64,000 nucleotides of DNA from JBFGJY01 sp041576975 (GCA_041576975.1 JBFGJY010000001.1:59697-123696); one strand, 5' to 3'. Positions 42,190 to 51,329 are shown, counted from the stretch's first letter. Translations and numbers: made by a program. Notes: a model not told the origin generated them from the sequence alone.

Positions 42190-42675
42190 CTAACTATAAA
42201 TTAGCGATTTTTGTAACACTGCAACTAAAGACTGCGCCAAACGTTTTCGTTCTTTATTCGTCAAGCACTTGCCAATTTCAATTTGTCTTCCCTTTGAACG
42301 AATAAGCAATTGGCTAGGATGTCCATAGTATGTTGATTTTTTTAGCTCTAGCTGAAGCCAAGCACGTTCGAATTGCCAACGTTGATTTGGCTTATTTCTA
42401 CCTGTCTCAATGAATAATTTTTCATCATCTATAGTGATAACCTCGCGATCACGGCAACGCAAGCAACAAACATATAAACCAAAAGCCAAAGCTAAAATTT
42501 CAAGCCCCGCAAATGGCAGAATCAACCACATACCTTGCAGAGCAAATATACTCGCAATGCCCAGCGGCAGAATTGCTATGTAAATGATAAATATTTTATT
42601 ACCATGCCAGGATAGCGATTGATTATGCTGCACAACAAATTGAGTAGTTGCAATGAGTTCGGGAGTATTCGTCAA
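42190..42675 (-). CDS. DUF2244 family membrane protein
   Basis: A 161-residue protein with two adjacent hydrophobic segments (about 28-46 and 48-68) and a C-terminal cytoplasmic-like domain containing CRDREVITIDDEKLFIETGR and WLQLELKKSTYYGHPSQLLIRSKGRQIEIG. This matches the DUF2244 family often found beside coxB. The function is unknown. Read from TTG; it is 22 bases upstream of coxB in the same direction and may be the first gene of the cluster. Confidence 0.75.
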   Translation of the reverse strand: MTNTPELIATTQFVVQHNQSLSWHGNKIFIIYIAILPLGIASIFALQGMWLILPFAGLEILALAFGLYVCCLRCRDREVITIDDEKLFIETGRNKPNQRWQFERAWLQLELKKSTYYGHPSQLLIRSKGRQIEIGKCLTNKERKRLAQSLVAVLQKSLIYS

Positions 42676-42860
42676 GAGTAAGATCCTTATATAATTGTCG
42701 TAAGACTATCCTGATACAATTATTATATATTAAGCATCAATTGCAATCTTAATTGTATTCCTCAATCAGTAAAAAATGATGTTTGTACCGCTAATCAATA
42801 GTGATAGTTGTACTGGGCAAATCCATATCATTTTAATGGGCATTAATATCAATTATAGAT

Positions 42861-43739
42861 CTATATTTTTTTAATATTGCTTACAGGTATCCTAACCTCT
42901 CCACCTTCTTCACTACTGCCACTATCAGCTAACTTGCGTGCATAGCCATAGATGACCTCATAGCTTGCCGGAAGTGAGCCATTTTCTTGACGATATTCCT
43001 CATAGGCCTGTTCTAAGCATTGATATTTTTCTTTACTCATTAAGCCTGATGAAATTGTTGACACTGAAGCATTAAATTTCCCTCGACTGCCAGTATCTTT
43101 TAAATCCTGTAGTAACTGTCGCAATGATTGATACTGAATTTTTATTATCTCCATATCGACCACAGGATCCGCAAATTTTGCTGCAAGCAACATATCCCCA
43201 ATATGATGCATATCAATAAACTCATGCACATGCTCACAATTATCTACTTGCGCCCAACTATTGCGTAATTCCTGCAGAGTATCAGGACCAAATGTGGAAA
43301 AAATTAACACGCCGTTGGAACACAATACACGCTCGCATTCTGAGAAAAGCTGATTTAGATCCGTGCACCATTGAAAGGTAGAAGTAGAAAAAATTAGATC
43401 GACTGACTGATCAGCGAAAGGCAGCTGTTCTGCATCATTACAAACTAGTTTGTCTGTATGTGAGATCGCTAGATGCTGACGGCAGTAGATCAACATTGGT
43501 AAAGCAATATCACATGCAAAAATGGAGCTATTAGGGAAACGCGATTGTAGCCCCTTTAAACTACGCCCCGTGCCCGTTCCAATATCTAATATTGAGGCAG
43601 GTTGTAACTTCAACATTTCCACTCGCTCAAGAGTACGGTCACAGATTGCGTGTTGTGCTACAGCAGCCGCATCATAACCGCTTGCAGCCAGTGAAAAGTC
43701 ATCGCGTAGACGTTGTTTGTTGATCTTTGAATCAATCAT
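42861..43739 (-). CDS. bioC: Malonyl-ACP O-methyltransferase BioC
   Basis: Methylates malonyl-ACP to start pimelate synthesis for biotin. The 292-residue SAM methyltransferase has the N-terminal VAQHAICDRTLERV, SAM motif ILDIGTGTGRS (50-60), LVCNDAEQLPFADQSVDLIFSTSTFQWC and SNGVLIFSTFGPDTLQELR, the last typical of BioC. The start ATG overlaps the bioH stop by 4 bases (ATGA), giving a bioH-bioC unit. No other bio genes are adjacent. Confidence 0.93.
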   Translation of the reverse strand: MIDSKINKQRLRDDFSLAASGYDAAAVAQHAICDRTLERVEMLKLQPASILDIGTGTGRSLKGLQSRFPNSSIFACDIALPMLIYCRQHLAISHTDKLVCNDAEQLPFADQSVDLIFSTSTFQWCTDLNQLFSECERVLCSNGVLIFSTFGPDTLQELRNSWAQVDNCEHVHEFIDMHHIGDMLLAAKFADPVVDMEIIKIQYQSLRQLLQDLKDTGSRGKFNASVSTISSGLMSKEKYQCLEQAYEEYRQENGSLPASYEVIYGYARKLADSGSSEEGGEVRIPVSNIKKI

Positions 43740-44506
43740 TCTTGCTTAATGCCACTATTAATACGTTGTAAAAAATAATTCGAATGTGAAATAAATGGGG
43801 CATGTCCTGCATTCGCTATTTGTTCTAGTTTGGTATTTTTCCATATGACAACCGTCTGCTTTGCTGCATTAATCGATGATACTTGATCGTTCTCGCCATG
43901 CAGCAGTTCGATATGTAAAGAATTGAGGGTTGTGTCGTCACGTAAATCTATATCATTCAACCATTGCAGTCCCCATTGAATTTTTTCTATATGCTTTTGC
44001 TGATCAGATAATGCGCCTTTTAATAAAGATAGGGTTTGCCGGGCTGCTTTGGCATTTAAAACTTGTAATGCGCAAAAATTTTGTAGCGATTGTTGTGGAG
44101 TTTTTTTGAATTGTTGAGAAAATTCTGTAAACGTGTTTTCGTGCATACCATGTGGCCATTGCGTGCTGGCTATAAACTTTGGAGTGCTCGCAATTAACAT
44201 TAGTTTAGCTACGCGCTCTGGGAACTGTTTAGCAAATAACTGCGCAAGCAAACCACCCAATGACCAACCAACAATTGAACAAGTTTGCGGTAAGGATTGT
44301 GCTAACAATTCCAAGCCTTGCTCGATACTACAATCCCACTTTACTGCATGACTTTCACCATGTCCTGGAAGATCTACACACCAAACACGAAACTTTGGCC
44401 TAAGTTTATCTACACATGTTTGCCATATTTTCGAACTCGAACCCCATCCATGTAACAATACAAGGTTAGGACCTTTGCCAAATTTTGAGATATGTAATTT
44501 CGACAC
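43736..44506 (-). CDS. bioH: Pimeloyl-ACP methyl ester carboxylesterase BioH
   Basis: An alpha/beta-hydrolase of 256 residues that frees pimeloyl-ACP from its methyl ester. Seen are LVLLHGWGSSSKIW, the nucleophile elbow GWSLGG (Ser82), the catalytic Asp region LLHGENDQVSS and the His in NAGHAPFIS. FxxLxLxxLPGHGES-like text (VWCVDLPGHGES) fits BioH. The start is GTG, one base from the divergent plsY ATG. It forms a coupled pair with bioC. Confidence 0.92.
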   Translation of the reverse strand: MSKLHISKFGKGPNLVLLHGWGSSSKIWQTCVDKLRPKFRVWCVDLPGHGESHAVKWDCSIEQGLELLAQSLPQTCSIVGWSLGGLLAQLFAKQFPERVAKLMLIASTPKFIASTQWPHGMHENTFTEFSQQFKKTPQQSLQNFCALQVLNAKAARQTLSLLKGALSDQQKHIEKIQWGLQWLNDIDLRDDTTLNSLHIELLHGENDQVSSINAAKQTVVIWKNTKLEQIANAGHAPFISHSNYFLQRINSGIKQE

Positions 44507-44507
44507 A

Positions 44508-45113
44508 ATGAATTTTTTGGACGCTATTGCATTTCAAATTTTACTAGTTATCGCAGCCTATTTGCTTGGTTCAATTAATAGCGCAATTTTAGTGACCCAA
44601 TCTATGGGCTTACCCGACCCTCGTAAGGTAGGCTCCGGCAATCCTGGTGCAACAAACGTGTTACGCACAGGCAATAAATTTGCTGCGGCTGTTACCTTGA
44701 TGGGCGACCTACTAAAAGGCTTTATTCCAGTTGTAATCACAGCAGTTTTAATTGGAGACGAGCGCCTGGTTATTATAGTTGGCTTAGCTGCACTACTGGG
44801 ACATATGTATCCGATCTATTATCGCTTTAAAGGTGGCAAGGGCGTGGCAACACTACTAGGGGTGTTACTAGGATTAGAATGGATATTAGGTATGCAATGG
44901 ATAGTAGTTTGGATAACTGTGGCTTTGATCTTCCGCTATTCATCATTAGCAGCATTAACGGCAACTTTTATTACACTATGCGGCTCATGGGTTTGGCTTA
45001 TGGATAAATGGATACCAGGAGTACTGACAATAATCACTGTATTAATCTTTTGGCAACATCGCAGCAATATTAGTAATTTACTCTCGGGTAATGAATCAAA
45101 GCTAAGAAAATAA
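44508..45113 (+). CDS. plsY: Acyl-phosphate glycerol-3-phosphate acyltransferase PlsY
   Basis: First acyl transfer in phospholipid synthesis, using acyl-phosphate. From the ATG the protein has 201 residues, the normal size; an upstream in-frame TTG would add eleven residues inside bioH. Motifs are LLGSINSAILV, KVGSGNPGATNVLRTGNKFAA, GDLLKGFIPV, GHMYPIYYRFKGGKGVATLLGVLLG (the glycine-rich and RFKGGKGVAT signatures). Five membrane segments. Convergent with tsaD. Confidence 0.96.
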   Translation: MNFLDAIAFQILLVIAAYLLGSINSAILVTQSMGLPDPRKVGSGNPGATNVLRTGNKFAAAVTLMGDLLKGFIPVVITAVLIGDERLVIIVGLAALLGHMYPIYYRFKGGKGVATLLGVLLGLEWILGMQWIVVWITVALIFRYSSLAALTATFITLCGSWVWLMDKWIPGVLTIITVLIFWQHRSNISNLLSGNESKLRK

Positions 45114-45120
45114 ATAATTA

Positions 45121-45148
45121 CTGGTCTTAAATGTTTTCTAAAGACCAG
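45121..45148. terminator. Hairpin between plsY and tsaD
   Basis: A perfect 8-base inverted repeat CTGGTCTT - 12 bases - AAGACCAG just after plsY and overlapping the last codons of the convergent tsaD. There is no strong T tract, but the position between convergent genes suits a shared terminator. Confidence 0.4.
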
Positions 45149-46137
45149 CGTGGTTGCACAAAAATTTGCAGTGGTTCACAGTAACCACTTTGCAAACGCA
45201 ACAAGCCGAGCTGTGCGACCATGGCTGCGTTATCTGTACAATATTCTGGAGCAGGATAAAACACTTTGACGTTTTGTTTTTCAAGTCGTTGTTTCAATTG
45301 CTTGCGCAATTTTTGATTTGCGCCTACTCCACCAGCAACTACCAAGGCTTTAGCTCGTGTGGCTTCAATTGCACGAATTGACTTAATCGTCAGCGTATCT
45401 ACCACAGCATCTTCAAATGCACGTGCGATGTCTGCACGAACTTGATCATCAATCTCAGCCAGATTTTTGAGGGTGTGGAGTACATGGGTCTTTAAACCAC
45501 TAAAACTAAAGTCCAATCCAGGGCGATCGAGCATGGGTCTTGGGAAGTTGAATCGATCTGGATTACCACGCAATGCCCATTGCGCAATTTGTGGCCCACC
45601 TGGATATTTAAGACCCAACATTTGTGCGACTTTATCAAAAGCCTCCCCTACCGCGTCATCAATGCTCTCTCCTAGTATCTTATATTTACCAACCGCAGCT
45701 ACTTGAACTAATAAAGTATGACCCCCAGAAACGAGTAAAGCTAAATAAGGGTATTCCGGCGCAACATCTTCAAGCAGCGGGGCGAGTAAATGTGCCTCCA
45801 TGTGATGCACTGCAATCGCTGGCTTGCCAGTTGCCCATGCCAAACTACGCGCTAAGCTGGCGCCGACTAATAAGGCACCTATTAATCCAGGGCCTGATGT
45901 ATAGGCAACGGCATCTAAATTACCAAATGAGAAAATCTTAGCCGCAGCCATGGCTTCTAGAATCAGTGGGCCAAGCTTGCGAATATGATCACGTGATGCC
46001 AGCTCGGGCACTATCCCTCCGTATTCATTATGCAGTGCGGTTTGTGAATAAATATAATTAGCTAATAATCCTTGTTTATCACATATGATCGCAACTGCGG
46101 TCTCATCACATGAAGTCTCAATTCCTAGTACTCGCAT
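45127..46137 (-). CDS. tsaD: tRNA N6-threonylcarbamoyladenosine synthase subunit TsaD
   Basis: Transfers the threonylcarbamoyl group to A37 of ANN-decoding tRNAs with TsaB and TsaE. The 336 residues from the ATG chosen begin MRVLGIETSCDETAVAI, as in all TsaD proteins; the frame is open 20 codons further upstream but that part is not conserved. Zinc-binding HMEAH, SGPGLIGALLVG, LLVSGGHT, PGGPQIAQWA, FSFSGLKTHVL and VVAGGVGANQKLR are all present. Confidence 0.98.
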   Translation of the reverse strand: MRVLGIETSCDETAVAIICDKQGLLANYIYSQTALHNEYGGIVPELASRDHIRKLGPLILEAMAAAKIFSFGNLDAVAYTSGPGLIGALLVGASLARSLAWATGKPAIAVHHMEAHLLAPLLEDVAPEYPYLALLVSGGHTLLVQVAAVGKYKILGESIDDAVGEAFDKVAQMLGLKYPGGPQIAQWALRGNPDRFNFPRPMLDRPGLDFSFSGLKTHVLHTLKNLAEIDDQVRADIARAFEDAVVDTLTIKSIRAIEATRAKALVVAGGVGANQKLRKQLKQRLEKQNVKVFYPAPEYCTDNAAMVAQLGLLRLQSGYCEPLQIFVQPRWSLENI

Positions 46138-46232
46138 GTAAGCATTATCACGTGATTTGCATAAGTGCGCAGCCTCGCACGTATATATGTTGTGCATTTA
46201 TGAGCTTTTATACGCTTTGTGGGGCTAGACAT

Positions 46233-46260
46233 TTGAATTATGGGGACCTGTCGGTATAAT
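46233..46260 (+). promoter_or_regulatory. Predicted sigma-70 promoter of rpsU
   Basis: TTGAAT (46233-46238) and a consensus TATAAT (46255-46260) are separated by 16 bases, 49 bases before the rpsU start codon. The context GGTATAATCGCG is typical of rpsU promoters. Confidence 0.65.
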
Positions 46261-46308
46261 CGCGGCTCATTTTCATTTGAACAATAAACTCATAAGTATC
46301 GTATTTAT

Positions 46309-46524
46309 ATGCCCGGTGTACGTGTAAAAGAAAACGAGCCCTTTGATTTCGCCTTACGGCGTTTTCGTCGATCCTGTGAAAAGGCAGGTACAATCACAGA
46401 AGTGCGCCGACGTGAATTTTACGAAAAACCAACTGAAATTCGAAAACGAAAAGCTGCGGCAGCTGTAAAGCGTAATCTTAAACGTGTAGCTCGCACTAGT
46501 TTACGTCGTCGTCGTTTATATTAA
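46309..46524 (+). CDS. rpsU: 30S ribosomal protein S21
   Basis: The 71-residue protein begins PGVRVKENEPFDFALRRFRRSCEKAGTITEVRRREFYEKPT and ends in the Arg-rich SLRRRRLY; length and sequence are those of S21. It is the classic first gene of the rpsU-dnaG-rpoD operon, but here only a GatB/YqeY gene follows directly, and dnaG is 14.8 kb away. Confidence 0.98.
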   Translation: MPGVRVKENEPFDFALRRFRRSCEKAGTITEVRRREFYEKPTEIRKRKAAAAVKRNLKRVARTSLRRRRLY

Positions 46525-46546
46525 GTACAATCTTTAACACCGTCTG

Positions 46547-46996
46547 GTGTCTGCACTTAAATCCAAGCTTACCGAAGACATGAAGTCTGCAATGCGTGGC
46601 GGTGAGAAATCACGCCTGCAAACAATTCGGTTGATACTTGCGGCCATTAAGCAACAGGAAGTGGATACGCGCAAAGAACTCACTGATGAAGACATAATTA
46701 TTGTATTAACAAAAATGCAAAAACAACGACGTGAGTCCATTACACAATTCGAGAAAGCAAATCGTCAAGACCTAATCGATAAAGAAACAGCAGAAATGAA
46801 GCTTATTGATGAATATTTACCTGAAGCGCTCAGCGAAGCTGAGATAGAAAAATTAATTGCGGAAGCCTTGTCAACATCAGGCGCTTCAAGTATCAAAGAC
46901 ATGGGCAAGGTGATGGCAATCCTCAAACCAAAAATTTCAGGTAGAGCTGACATGGGAGCAATCAGCGCTAAAATTAAAACTGTACTAAGTTCCTAG
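46547..46996 (+). CDS. GatB/YqeY domain-containing protein
   Basis: A 149-residue helical protein starting at GTG (SALKSKLTEDMKSAMRGGEKSRLQTIRLILAAIKQQEVDTRKEL). The TDEDIIIVLTKMQKQRRESI and C-terminal GKVMAILKPKISGRADMGAISAKIK segments are diagnostic of the YqeY family, related to the tail domain of the amidotransferase GatB. It is often encoded next to rpsU. Molecular function is not settled. A second, diverged copy of its C-terminal codons follows the stop. Confidence 0.93.
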   Translation: MSALKSKLTEDMKSAMRGGEKSRLQTIRLILAAIKQQEVDTRKELTDEDIIIVLTKMQKQRRESITQFEKANRQDLIDKETAEMKLIDEYLPEALSEAEIEKLIAEALSTSGASSIKDMGKVMAILKPKISGRADMGAISAKIKTVLSS

Positions 46997-47001
46997 CATC
47001 T

Positions 47002-47046
47002 ATGGGATCCATTAGCGCAAAGATCAAATTCGCGTTTTATTCGTAG
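47002..47046 (+). repeat. Partial duplicate of the 3' end of the GatB/YqeY gene
   Basis: Bases 47002-47046 encode MGSISAKIKFAFYS and TAG, while the true gene end at 46952-46996 encodes MGAISAKIKTVLSS and TAG. Over the first nine codons the proteins match at eight, yet the DNA differs at six positions, four of them synonymous. The copy lies five bases after the real stop, in a different frame, with no start region of its own. Confidence 0.65.
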
Positions 47047-47090
47047 CTTATCCATAGTTTCTGTCTACAACATCTATTAAACAGACGCCC

Positions 47091-48152
47091 ATGTCCTCTT
47101 TACAAAATGACCTTTTTATACGCGCACTGTTGAGACAACCCGTTGAGCGCACACCCATCTGGATCATGCGTCAAGCCGGTCGCTACTTACCCGAATATCG
47201 CGCCGCACGAAAACGCGCAGGAGATTTTTTAACCCTGTGCAAAACACCAGAGCTTGCATGTGAAGTGACATTACAACCAATTGACCGTTTCGGTTTCGAT
47301 GCGGCTATTCTGTTTTCTGACATCTTAACCATTCCTGATGCAATGGGTTTAGGTTTGCAATTTAGTGAAGGTGAGGGACCGAAATTTACTAATCCCATTA
47401 CCAATATAAACGATGTAAACCGCATCGCTGAACTTGAGCCAATCAATGAACTTGAATATGTAATGGATGCCGTGCGCCTTATAAAAAATGAGCTAAACGG
47501 ACGTGTTCCTTTGATTGGATTTTCTGGAAGCCCATGGACACTCGCAACCTATATGGTTGAAGGCCAAACAAGTAGAGAGTTTCGAAAAATAAAAACTATG
47601 GTCTATAAAGAACCTCAAATGCTTGAACGCTTGCTTGAAATTTTAAGTAAAGCGGTAACCGCTTATTTATCTGCACAGATTGCGGCTGGCGCGGAAGCGG
47701 TAATGGTATTTGACACCTGGGGAGGCGTGCTGTCACGTGAAGCATATCTTAAATTTTCATTAGCACACATGCGGCGAATTGTGGAAAAACTTCTACACCT
47801 TCAAAATGATGTTAAAGTTCCGATAATTTTATTTACTAAAGGTGGAGGAAATTGGCTAGCTGATATTGCAGCAACAGGGTGTCATGCGGTAGGTTTAGAT
47901 TGGACCACTGAAATTGATCAAGCGCGTTCTCTAGTGGGCGACAAAGTTGCTCTGCAGGGTAATTTAGACCCAAGTGTCTTATATGGTTCGGATGACGTGA
48001 TTCGAACTGAGGTAAAAAAGGTCTTAGAAAAATATGGCAATGGTAATGGCCATGTCTTTAACTTGGGACATGGCATACAACAGTATGTTGACCCAAATAA
48101 AGTCACTGTTTTAGTCGACGCAGTAAGAGAATTAAGTCCGGCCTATCACTAG
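47091..48152 (+). CDS. hemE: Uroporphyrinogen decarboxylase
   Basis: Removes four carboxyl groups from uroporphyrinogen III to make coproporphyrinogen in heme synthesis. The 353-residue enzyme starts MSSLQNDLFIRALLRQPVERTPIWIMRQAGRYLPEYR, with the invariant arginines and PxWxMRQAGRYLPEY signature, followed by GFDAAILFSDILTIPDAMGLGL and IGFSGSPWTLATYMVEG, and GCHAVGLDW. It probably begins the block inserted between the YqeY gene and dnaG. Confidence 0.98.
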   Translation: MSSLQNDLFIRALLRQPVERTPIWIMRQAGRYLPEYRAARKRAGDFLTLCKTPELACEVTLQPIDRFGFDAAILFSDILTIPDAMGLGLQFSEGEGPKFTNPITNINDVNRIAELEPINELEYVMDAVRLIKNELNGRVPLIGFSGSPWTLATYMVEGQTSREFRKIKTMVYKEPQMLERLLEILSKAVTAYLSAQIAAGAEAVMVFDTWGGVLSREAYLKFSLAHMRRIVEKLLHLQNDVKVPIILFTKGGGNWLADIAATGCHAVGLDWTTEIDQARSLVGDKVALQGNLDPSVLYGSDDVIRTEVKKVLEKYGNGNGHVFNLGHGIQQYVDPNKVTVLVDAVRELSPAYH

Positions 48153-48262
48153 AACCGATCTCAAAATGCATCCAGCGCGCTGATACTGCATTGCGGATTC
48201 ACTATCGTTAAAATCTGTTCCTCAGAAAGTTCTGACGCCTTATCTATGCACACTATTTATTA

Positions 48263-48874
48263 TTATGAGCTAGGTTTTTTTGTTTGCCTAATTAGGTTCG
48301 TCAGCGCTTTTATACACATTCTTTGCATACTGCGGTTTTGGCTTTTACTCTTAGGATGTTGGTGTTGCTGACGCAATGTAAATATTGTTACTGCTAAATC
48401 ACAGTCTTGATAGCAAAATATTAAAGTGGGTAAATAGATAAAATTATTACTCAGTTTAAAGCGCCGTTCTTCAACTCTTGAATCTATATCTTGCTGTTGT
48501 AAAACCTCAACTACTTCCTCTATTGCATCACAATAGACATGGATACTAATTGGTGTACTTGCATTTGCCGTACCATCTAAAACAGGACCAACTAAATAAG
48601 GAGAAAATTCCGTTAGCCAATGCATTATGGTTAGTGCAATACTGCGCAATTCTTTCAGTATTGCATCATGATTAAGCAAAAATGTATTGTGAAAGGATGA
48701 AATTGCACGCTCAATTTCGAAGTTACTAGGCAAAGATCCATAATGTGAATTACCTATGCGTTCACATGCTTTGCGTTTAGCATGTTGATAGTCTCGTATC
48801 CCTTCGGTTGCAATAATTTTTGCAGCTTCTTGTGCAAGCACCTCACGAAGCCGATCATGTTTTCTAACAGCCAC
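48263..48874 (-). CDS. Conserved hypothetical, nucleotidyltransferase-like fold
   Basis: A 203-residue protein read from GTG. The N-terminal part is helical and basic (RKHDRLREVLAQEAAKIIATEGIRDYQHAKRKACERIGN), the centre PYLVGPVLDGTANASTPISIHVYCDAIEEVVEVLQQ resembles the GS-x-L-x-GTA...I-x-I nucleotidyltransferase core but lacks the usual acidic DxD pair (IHVYCD). It is encoded 4 bases after mrcA in the same direction. I know of no function; activity as a nucleotidyltransferase is doubtful. Confidence 0.65.
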   Translation of the reverse strand: MAVRKHDRLREVLAQEAAKIIATEGIRDYQHAKRKACERIGNSHYGSLPSNFEIERAISSFHNTFLLNHDAILKELRSIALTIMHWLTEFSPYLVGPVLDGTANASTPISIHVYCDAIEEVVEVLQQQDIDSRVEERRFKLSNNFIYLPTLIFCYQDCDLAVTIFTLRQQHQHPKSKSQNRSMQRMCIKALTNLIRQTKKPSS

Positions 48875-48878
48875 AGTA

Positions 48879-51329
48879 TTAAAAAAGTTGTTCTGGAATT
48901 TCTATTTCCTCACCACCTTGCCGATAGGTAGCTTGATTATTAGTTTCCGCACTTTTCGTCGGCATGTATTCTTCCCGAAAGGTTTCTTCAATACCTTGAC
49001 TACTATCTTGATCAACAAGTAATCCAGTCGTAGGGTCGATACGTAATGTCACTATTCCATCCGGTTGTCTTAGTGAGTTTTCTGGTTTACCTTCAAGCGC
49101 CGAGCGCATAAATTCAATCCATATTGGTAGTGCAGCCACACCACCGACTTCCCTACGGCCGAGTGGTTTATGTTGATCAAATCCTACCCAAGCAGTAGCA
49201 ACAATATCACCATTAAAACCACTGAACCACGCATCGTGCTGATCATTTGTGGTGCCGGTTTTTCCTGCTATGTCACGGCGTCCTAATTCGCGTGCCTTTC
49301 TACCAGTACCGCGTTGAATGACATCCTGCATCATACTGACCATTTGATAAGCATTTTCTTTTGATAGCACTCGGTTGGCGCTTCGTATCTCTGTTACAAT
49401 ATTTAAATCATCACTTATCAAGTCATCACTATCTTTTTGCATTTGCTGCTGCAAGGCCTGACAATCTTCTTCACAAACCATGAGCGGACTCGATCGATAT
49501 AAAACATCGCCTTTAATATCCTCAATTCGTTCAATAAAATAAGGTTCAATGTGATAGCCCCCATTGGCAAATACCGCGTATCCCGTGGCTAGCTCCAGTG
49601 GCGAGACAGAGCCTGAACCCAATGCTAAAGTCAAATCATAAGGTAATTGTTCTGGGTCAAACCCAAACTTGGTGATGTGTTGCATGGCATGCCTACGGCC
49701 GATGTCTATAAGCAACCGAATCGAAACCATGTTGCGTGACTTCGTCAATGCATCACGTAATCGCGTGGGGCCAAAAAACTTACCGCTGTAATTTTGAGGA
49801 CGCCAAGTATCTTCCAATGCAACATCTTCAAATACTACCGGCGCATCATTAATAATGCTGGCAGGGGTGTAGCCTGAATCTAACGCCGCAGAATATATAA
49901 AGGGCTTGAAGCTAGAGCCGGGTTGACGCTTTGCTTGGACAACACGATTAAACTTACTGTAATTATAATCATAGCCGCCCACTAAGGCTAATATGCTGCC
50001 GTTTTGTGGGTCAATGGCAACAAAAGCGCCCGCGACTTCAGGAATTTGAGTTAAGGACCATTGACCAGGCTCTGCTTCGACAACACGAATTATATCTCCT
50101 TGTGTAAATATTTTAGTAAAATCTTTAGGTTCTTTACCCATGACGTTTTCATTAACATAAGGTTTCGCCCATTTTGCTTTCTCTAAAAGCAAGTTAGACG
50201 TCTGTTGAGCACCTAGGTAAATTTCAATTTTTTGCGTATCAACTTTTGTAACAATTGCAGGAATTAGTCCGCCAATTTCTTGCAAATTACTCAATGCTTC
50301 ATCTAATTTTTCAAAATCAATTTCATTTGTATCCGTATACACAAGTTCCAGGCGAGATTCTGGTCCTCGAAATCCGTGGCGTTGATCGTAGGCTAGTAAA
50401 CCATTGATAAGCGCAGGTTTCGCGATTTGTTGCAAACTGCTATCAATGGTGGTGAAGACGCGATGGCCCTTGTTGTACGCCTCGGTTCCGTAGGTTTCAA
50501 CCATATAGGCCCTAGCCATTTCTCCAATATAGGGGGCATCAATTTCCACTCTAGGATAATGACGAGATGCTGTTACAGGGGTCTCTAAAGAATGTTTATA
50601 GGATTCTTCATCTATGTAGCGCAGTTCTCGCATTCGCCCAAGAACGTAGTTGCGACGTAGTACCGCACGGTCAGCATTAATAATTGGGTTAAATGCCGAA
50701 GGTGCTTTGGGTAGCCCTGCAATCATCGCGACTTGAGCAAGATTTAACGCATCTACGCTCAGACCATAATAAACATCGGCAGCTGCTCCAACACCATAAG
50801 CACGATTACCCAAGTAAATTTTATTTAAGTAGAGCTCCAGGATTTCATTTTTACTAAGCTCATGCTCAATCCTGAGTGCTAAAAATATTTCCCTAAGCTT
50901 GCGTACGTAGGTGCGTTCACGTCCTAAAAAGAAATTTCTCGCCAACTGCATGGTGATGGTACTCCCCCCTTGGCGTTTTTCGCCGGTAAGGGCAACATCG
51001 ATAGCAGCTCGAATTAAGCCTTGATAATCTACCCCCGGATGTGTAAAAAATCGGTCATCCTCTGCAGCTAGAAATGCTTGAATAACTTGTGTGGGATAAT
51101 CCTCAATATCTAGTGGTTGGCGCCGTTTCTCACCATATACCGCAATTAGCTTGCCATCGCGGCTATACACCTTAAGCGGTACTTGTAATTCAACGTCCTT
51201 AAGTGTAGCCACGCCAGGCAGCCCTGGTACAAAATAGATATATGCTCCTAAAGCGGTGATCCCTGCTACGACGGACATCCCGAAAAATCCGATGAATATT
51301 AGGCGTAAAAGCTTTAAAAACAAGGGCAT
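48879..51329 (-). CDS. mrcA: Penicillin-binding protein 1A
   Basis: A bifunctional class A peptidoglycan synthase, 816 residues, with an N-terminal membrane anchor. The glycosyltransferase domain has AAEDDRFFTHPGVD (Glu90), RQGGSTITMQLARNFFL and KNEILELYLNKIYLGNRAYGVGAAA. An OB-like insert follows, then the transpeptidase with QPGSSFKPF (SxxK), KSRNMVS (SxN) and AGKTGTTND (KTG). The insert and length match gammaproteobacterial MrcA/PonA. Divergent from pilM, the classic arrangement. It is followed by the hypothetical gene at 48874. Confidence 0.97.
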   Translation of the reverse strand: MPLFLKLLRLIFIGFFGMSVVAGITALGAYIYFVPGLPGVATLKDVELQVPLKVYSRDGKLIAVYGEKRRQPLDIEDYPTQVIQAFLAAEDDRFFTHPGVDYQGLIRAAIDVALTGEKRQGGSTITMQLARNFFLGRERTYVRKLREIFLALRIEHELSKNEILELYLNKIYLGNRAYGVGAAADVYYGLSVDALNLAQVAMIAGLPKAPSAFNPIINADRAVLRRNYVLGRMRELRYIDEESYKHSLETPVTASRHYPRVEIDAPYIGEMARAYMVETYGTEAYNKGHRVFTTIDSSLQQIAKPALINGLLAYDQRHGFRGPESRLELVYTDTNEIDFEKLDEALSNLQEIGGLIPAIVTKVDTQKIEIYLGAQQTSNLLLEKAKWAKPYVNENVMGKEPKDFTKIFTQGDIIRVVEAEPGQWSLTQIPEVAGAFVAIDPQNGSILALVGGYDYNYSKFNRVVQAKRQPGSSFKPFIYSAALDSGYTPASIINDAPVVFEDVALEDTWRPQNYSGKFFGPTRLRDALTKSRNMVSIRLLIDIGRRHAMQHITKFGFDPEQLPYDLTLALGSGSVSPLELATGYAVFANGGYHIEPYFIERIEDIKGDVLYRSSPLMVCEEDCQALQQQMQKDSDDLISDDLNIVTEIRSANRVLSKENAYQMVSMMQDVIQRGTGRKARELGRRDIAGKTGTTNDQHDAWFSGFNGDIVATAWVGFDQHKPLGRREVGGVAALPIWIEFMRSALEGKPENSLRQPDGIVTLRIDPTTGLLVDQDSSQGIEETFREEYMPTKSAETNNQATYRQGGEEIEIPEQLF

